Below the pieces are notes generated by a model. The model was not told the DNA's origin, did not search any database, and worked only from the letters and a program-made list of their open reading frames with translations. Below, one piece after another: positions 62,532 to 64,000 of a DNA stretch of 64,000 nt. Positions within the stretch are counted from its first letter, which is position 1, and each line of letters begins with the position of its first letter. Both the position numbers and the translations under genes were made by a program. This DNA comes from Flavivirga aquimarina (GTDB lineage Bacteria > Bacteroidota > Bacteroidia > Flavobacteriales > Flavobacteriaceae). Where the stretch lies: NCBI RefSeq assembly GCF_030540835.1, contig NZ_JAUOEK010000155.1, forward strand, positions 81,763-145,762, in the 5' to 3' direction.

Positions 62532-62576
62532 TCAGAGTTTAAAACAAAACCATTTTAAAGGCAAACTCAGGCTAAA

Positions 62577-63263
62577 TTAGCGCATCCCACCACCTGGAGG
62601 CCCTCCCATTCTACCGCCTCCTTGACCTCTCATTTGGTTATTTTGGTCGTTCGATTCTTGTTTAGGTTTCAAAGCTTCTTTAACATCTTCTTGGTACTTT
62701 AACCATTTTTTATACTGCTTCTCATTAAGTATAGTTTCTAAGCTTTTATTCAACTTACCTTCTTCCTCTTTTACAGCTTCTCTGGCCGGATTTATTTTTT
62801 CTTTTGCCAATTCCATAGCCTCTCGCATAGGGTTATTCTCTTCACCCCTATCATCACTACTTCTACTATTCATTTGTTGGTTGCCCCTATTTTGACCACG
62901 ACTAGCCATAGATGCTTTCATAATGGCATTCACATATACATTTAAAGTATCAAAATTATCTTTATTTAATAGACCTATTTCTTGAACATTTCTATTATAA
63001 TTTGCGATGGCTTTTCTAACATCAAGAATTAACTCCTCATGCTTCTTTTTAATTTTTAATTTTTTGATAACGATAGCATCATCATAAGTAAAAATACCTG
63101 CCATTTTTGAAGCATCAAATTCTTGTACTTCTCTTTGTGGTCTTTCTTGCATTTGACCACCTTGTCCGCCACCCTGACCTCGTTGTCCACCACCGCCACC
63201 AGGGGGTTGAGAATAAGTTATACTAAAACTTAAAGTACAGATTAATAATAGAAGCTTTCTCAT
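62577..63263 (-). CDS. Secreted Gly/Arg/Gln-rich protein with helical core
   Basis: This 228-aa protein has a Sec signal (1-19). The mature protein begins with a low-complexity PPGGGGGQRGQGGGQGGQMQ segment and ends with GQGGGRMGGPPGGGMR, enclosing a charged, mostly helical core (about 50-205) with KKLKIKKKHEELILDVRKAI and LETILNEKQYKKWLKYQEDV. The helical part and the xLNxxQYKKW segment recall Spy/CpxP-like periplasmic chaperones with LTxxQ-type repeats. The Gly-rich ends are unusual for that family. It is a single gene. Confidence 0.75.
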   Translation of the reverse strand: MRKLLLLICTLSFSITYSQPPGGGGGQRGQGGGQGGQMQERPQREVQEFDASKMAGIFTYDDAIVIKKLKIKKKHEELILDVRKAIANYNRNVQEIGLLNKDNFDTLNVYVNAIMKASMASRGQNRGNQQMNSRSSDDRGEENNPMREAMELAKEKINPAREAVKEEEGKLNKSLETILNEKQYKKWLKYQEDVKEALKPKQESNDQNNQMRGQGGGRMGGPPGGGMR

Positions 63264-63444
63264 GTTATATATATTTTTTAGATTATCTATTTGATTTTAT
63301 ATTTAGATGCCTAATTGAATAAAAACTTTCGGACTAAATTCAAATTTTATTTCAAAAAAAATATAAATAACTAATATTGAATGTTTTAAAATGCAATATG
63401 GATGTGATTATGATATACTAATACATCGGTTAAAGACAAAATAA

Positions 63445-63552
63445 AGAATTTCTTGAAACCAACTATCCTCGAGGCAGTCCCGATAGCTATCGGGACATAG
63501 AGGTATTTCGCTGGTTTCATTTTGACCTAAAAAGGTCAAAAACCGAAATTCT
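63445..63552. repeat. Nested inverted-repeat element
   Basis: From outside in: AGAATTTC (63445-63452) with GAAATTCT (63545-63552); GAAACCA (63455-63461) with TGGTTTC (63512-63518); CCTC with GAGG; and the perfect palindrome GTCCCGATAGCTATCGGGAC (63477-63496). A side hairpin TTTGACC/GGTCAAA lies at 63521-63540. A half copy TCCCGATAGCT follows at 63567-63577. Confidence 0.75.
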
Positions 63553-63814
63553 GTATTTAGATTCCCTCCCGATAGCTCCTAAAATCCGCAAGTGTATGTA
63601 TATTTTGCCAATTTCCTATATTATAGGACATTTTCCAATCGGGATATTGAGTTTATAAAAAAAAACCATTCGTTTCTTTTATATTTTTAGGCCATGTATT
63701 GCCCGATGTTATTAGGCGGCCATTTTTGGGGCAGGTGTTCACACCCCACTTATGCAGGCTAGGCAATCTTCTACCAATACGATCAATTGTTTTTGGGTCG
63801 GTCTATAAGGTTTT
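63553..63814. other. Noncoding end region of the IS fragment and its flank
   Basis: No gene is seen. It should include the right end of the IS1380-like element; CCTATATTATAGG (about 63619-63631) is a short palindrome that may lie near the terminus, but I could not fix the inverted-repeat boundary because the other end is outside the window. Confidence 0.4.
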
Positions 63815-64000
63815 TCAAGGTACGCCACTGTATAAGCGGAGGCACCATTGACCTGAGTGTCTGACCCACTTGGCAGGAACAGCGATGAAGTGGAAGATGA
63901 ATTTCTTGATACGGTAAGTAGGCTCGAGGCTTTTGAACCTATTGCTCAACCTTCCCAGAACAATTGTGTAGAGGTTTCTGCACAGAGCGGTAAAGTAGAG
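63815..64000 (-). mobile_element. IS1380-family-like transposase, C-terminal 61 residues (cut by window edge)
   Basis: Reading the minus strand from base 64000, the frame LYFTALCRNLYTIVLGRLSN continues with YRIKKFIFHFIAVPAKWVRH and SGQWCLRLYSGVP before TGA at 63815-63817. The run of Leu/Tyr near the start, then the Arg/Lys helix and FIAVPAKWVR, are typical of the C-terminus of IS1380-type DDE transposases. The base composition is richer in G+C than the neighbouring genes, which fits a mobile origin. Whether the SGVP end is natural or a frameshift cannot be told here. Confidence 0.65.

Overview
The window looks like chromosomal DNA from a marine-type member of the Flavobacteriaceae (Bacteroidota). 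The evidence is: strong A+T bias; almost no Shine-Dalgarno sequences but several TAnnTTTG -7 boxes just upstream of genes; type IX secretion (T9SS) hallmarks (a gliding-motility-type C-terminal sorting domain, a PorP/SprF protein and PorE-like OmpA proteins); menaquinone genes; a Bacteroidota-type ribosomal protein S1; and short dispersed palindromes of the kind I associate with flavobacterial intergenic DNA. I see no tRNA, rRNA operon, CRISPR array or prophage. The window enters inside yebC at the left edge and inside an IS1380-like transposase at the right edge.

Layout: 1-4 kb holds yebC, a 717-bp gap with a possible GG-leader peptide gene, a membrane protein, a Gfo/Idh/MocA oxidoreductase and a NYN-LOTUS protein. 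4-7 kb is a large secreted metalloprotease. 7-10.7 kb is a minus-strand cluster around Kdo chemistry: kdsB, a HAD phosphatase, a CAT-fold acyltransferase, kdnB and a PlsC-like acyltransferase. 11-16 kb has a RecD-like helicase, then a conserved membrane protein, DUF3822 and rsmD in one operon, then two small exported proteins. 16.1-16.5 kb is the RNase P RNA gene (rnpB), whose arms contain dispersed repeat sequences. 16.8-24 kb has dnaX, a lipoprotein, miaE, an outer-membrane barrel and the polyphosphate genes ppx-like, ppk1 and sixA.

24.4-35.3 kb is the most distinctive protein locus. It reads small secreted protein, 1801-aa repeat adhesin with a T9SS type-B sorting domain, PorP/SprF partner, and two tandem 639-aa PorE-like OmpA proteins. 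By analogy with SprB/SprF this is a surface-adhesin export unit. 35.5-43 kb has housekeeping genes: a CAP lipoprotein, pdxH, the pyrR-pyrB-STAS-DUF3291-rnz operon and rpsA with a long leader. 43-47 kb has a Kbp-like LysM protein and a 1164-aa chimera of VIT, VWA, carboxypeptidase-regulatory, TonB-plug, TPR and DUF2135-like parts. 47-57 kb has sppA, the menaquinone genes menB-menA-UPF0173-menC-CPBP-menE, ung and holA. 57-64 kb is mixed: an orphan HSDR_N nuclease-like protein, a glycosyltransferase, an OmpA lipoprotein, a sulfatase, a YciO homologue, an esterase and a Gly-rich secreted protein. It ends in nested palindromes next to the IS fragment.

Best leads for follow-up are the repeat-colonised RNase P RNA, the VIT/VWA/TonB-plug chimera, the adhesin export locus with its nearly identical repeat copies, the kdnB-kdsB cluster without kdnA, and two small genes (a GG-ending peptide and a 58-aa single-helix protein behind a full consensus promoter). 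Everything here comes from reading the sequence. No database search was run, and family names rest on motifs and remembered family sequences.
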